DNA of 6,703 bases from an uncultured Bacillota bacterium (GTDB lineage: Bacteria > Bacillota > Clostridia > Tissierellales > Tepidimicrobiaceae), in NCBI GenBank assembly GCA_937967955.1, contig CALBUB010000080.1, positions 1 to 6,703 of the forward strand, written 5' to 3'. Both the position numbers and the translations under genes were made by a program. Shown piece by piece: positions 6,060 through 6,703 of this stretch (position 1 is its first letter; each line of letters opens with the position of its first letter). The notes under the pieces were generated by a model. It saw nothing but the letters and a program-made list of their open reading frames with translations, was not told the DNA's origin and made no database searches.

Positions 6060-6703
6060 TATATATCCTCACCATAATCATCATAATCATCGTAATTATC
6101 ATAATCTTCTTCGTAATCTTTGTCAATTTCATAGTCTTCTGCTACATTGTCTTCATGATAGTTTTCATCTAGTGCTAGTTGGGAAGGGACTCTTCTTTTC
6201 TTATCATCTGATGGCCTTCTTTTTTTACTTTCCTCATCAATTTGTCTTGGGAATAGTGTTGGGAATGTTGTACAAATTGGTGCTATTATTGGTGATAGCT
6301 CTGGGAAACCAGTAGATAGTACACATAGTTGTACTGGTACAACTATTTTCTTTTCACATGCAATGCAAAGGGCTATAATCAAGTTGGCTCTTACTTCTCC
6401 TGTTTCTGGATCTATATATATATCCCTTGAAATACTATTAGTTGCTAATCTAGTTTCGCAGCTAATATTACAGAATTCTGCAAGCCTTGGTAAGAAGGCA
6501 CTATCGAATACAGAAGGTACACATAGTTCGAAGAAATTGGTCAATTCTACTGGTGTAATTGGCACATTGGCAGTTAGAGTAACTCTTCTTTTTTTAGAGC
6601 TTTGAACTATTGCATCAATTTCTACAATTACATTACCAGAAACTCTGACTATTTGAGTGCCAAATACTGGAGTTCCTTTTCCTTCTTCGTCACAATCACT
6701 AGT
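6059..6703 (-). CDS. Partial protein of unknown function with cysteines and an acidic Tyr-rich tail
   Basis: The reading frame is open from its TAA stop at 6061-6059 to the right edge, giving the last 214 residues; the start lies beyond the window. I do not recognise the family. Residues 1-150 (window numbering) are rich in beta-branched residues, with GTPVFGTQIVRVSGNVIVEI near the start and cysteines at 4, 61, 78, 82, 113, 116, 127 and 144, including C78-x3-C82 and C113-x2-C116. A basic linker (KKRRPSDDKKRR, 160-171) follows. The final 37 residues contain 12 Asp, 7 Glu and 7 Tyr. Cysteine-bearing beta domains with charged Tyr-rich tails occur in clostridial spore-coat and surface proteins, but that link is only a guess. 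No membrane segment or signal peptide can be judged without the N-terminus. The GTG at 6565 is an internal Val codon, since the frame continues upstream. Confidence 0.75.
   Translation of the reverse strand, partial: TSDCDEEGKGTPVFGTQIVRVSGNVIVEIDAIVQSSKKRRVTLTANVPITPVELTNFFELCVPSVFDSAFLPRLAEFCNISCETRLATNSISRDIYIDPETGEVRANLIIALCIACEKKIVVPVQLCVLSTGFPELSPIIAPICTTFPTLFPRQIDEESKKRRPSDDKKRRVPSQLALDENYHEDNVAEDYEIDKDYEEDYDNYDDYDDYGEDI
6060..6125 (-). repeat. Low-complexity GAT/TAT codon repeat encoding the acidic tail
   Basis: Read on the minus strand, this stretch is an irregular run of GAT, GAY-TAT and GAA codons that encodes the Asp-Tyr-Glu tail of the partial gene. The units are imperfect, with patterns such as YDDYDDY. 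It is a plausible site for strand-slippage length variation. Confidence 0.6.

Noticed and set aside
6060..6125. Tandem repeat as a CRISPR or mobile-element signal
   Set aside because: The units are short, imperfect and in frame with codons for Asp, Tyr and Glu, with no spacers; it is coding low complexity.
5881..6132. Minus-strand open frame across the operon end
   Set aside because: It crosses the convergent hairpin and both real stop codons, and its repetitive Met/Ile start is an out-of-frame reading of the GAT/TAT repeat.
6563..6565. GTG as start of the minus-strand tailed protein
   Set aside because: The frame continues without a stop to position 6703 with protein-like composition, so this is an internal Val codon.
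6363..6605. Plus-strand open frame of 80 codons
   Set aside because: It is antisense to the tailed protein gene, which has the better composition and is open to the window edge; no ribosome site is seen.

Overview
The window looks like a chromosomal segment of a low-GC, anaerobic, probably spore-forming member of the Clostridia or Tissierellia. The evidence is AT-rich coding sequence with many ATA and AGA codons, strong AGGAGG-type ribosome binding sites, tRNA genes that encode their CCA ends, and a cluster of oxygen-sensitive 2-hydroxyacyl-CoA dehydratase/activase-type genes. The genus cannot be fixed from the sequence alone.

Layout: positions 1-327 hold the end of a tRNA array: the 3' part of tRNA-Phe(GAA), tRNA-Trp(CCA), tRNA-Ile(GAT), and a CAT-anticodon tRNA that is either elongator Met or, more likely from its identity bases, the lysidine-modified Ile2. 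A bidirectional terminator (331-360) separates the array from a minus-strand gene for a YprB-type DEDD 3'-5' exonuclease/RNase H-like protein (360-1340). A divergent intergenic region (1341-1439) leads into a plus-strand gene for an unrecognised 492-residue helical protein (1440-2918), whose stop codon lies in the middle of its own terminator hairpin.

Positions 2994-6031 are a compact three-gene operon: two paralogous DUF2229/2-hydroxyglutaryl-CoA-dehydratase-like subunits (COG3580 and COG3581 types) and a BadF/BcrA/HgdC-type ATPase activase. The genes overlap by 29 and 8 bp, which suggests translational coupling. The activase keeps both cysteines that hold the bridging [4Fe-4S] cluster in HgdC. 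Each of the two larger subunits keeps three cysteine positions in the order and approximate spacing expected for one [4Fe-4S] cluster per subunit. The likely system is therefore an ATP-driven, low-potential electron-transfer pair: the activase hydrolyses ATP to inject an electron into a heterodimeric iron-sulfur enzyme whose substrate is unknown. No CoA-transferase, dehydrogenase or other pathway gene in the window names a substrate.

A hairpin at the convergent junction (6034-6059) separates the operon from a minus-strand gene that runs off the right edge (6059 to beyond 6703). It encodes a cysteine-containing protein with a basic linker and an extreme Asp/Glu/Tyr-rich C-terminal tail. Its function is unknown; a surface or spore-coat role is only a guess. 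No insertion sequence, CRISPR array, integrase or phage gene was seen.
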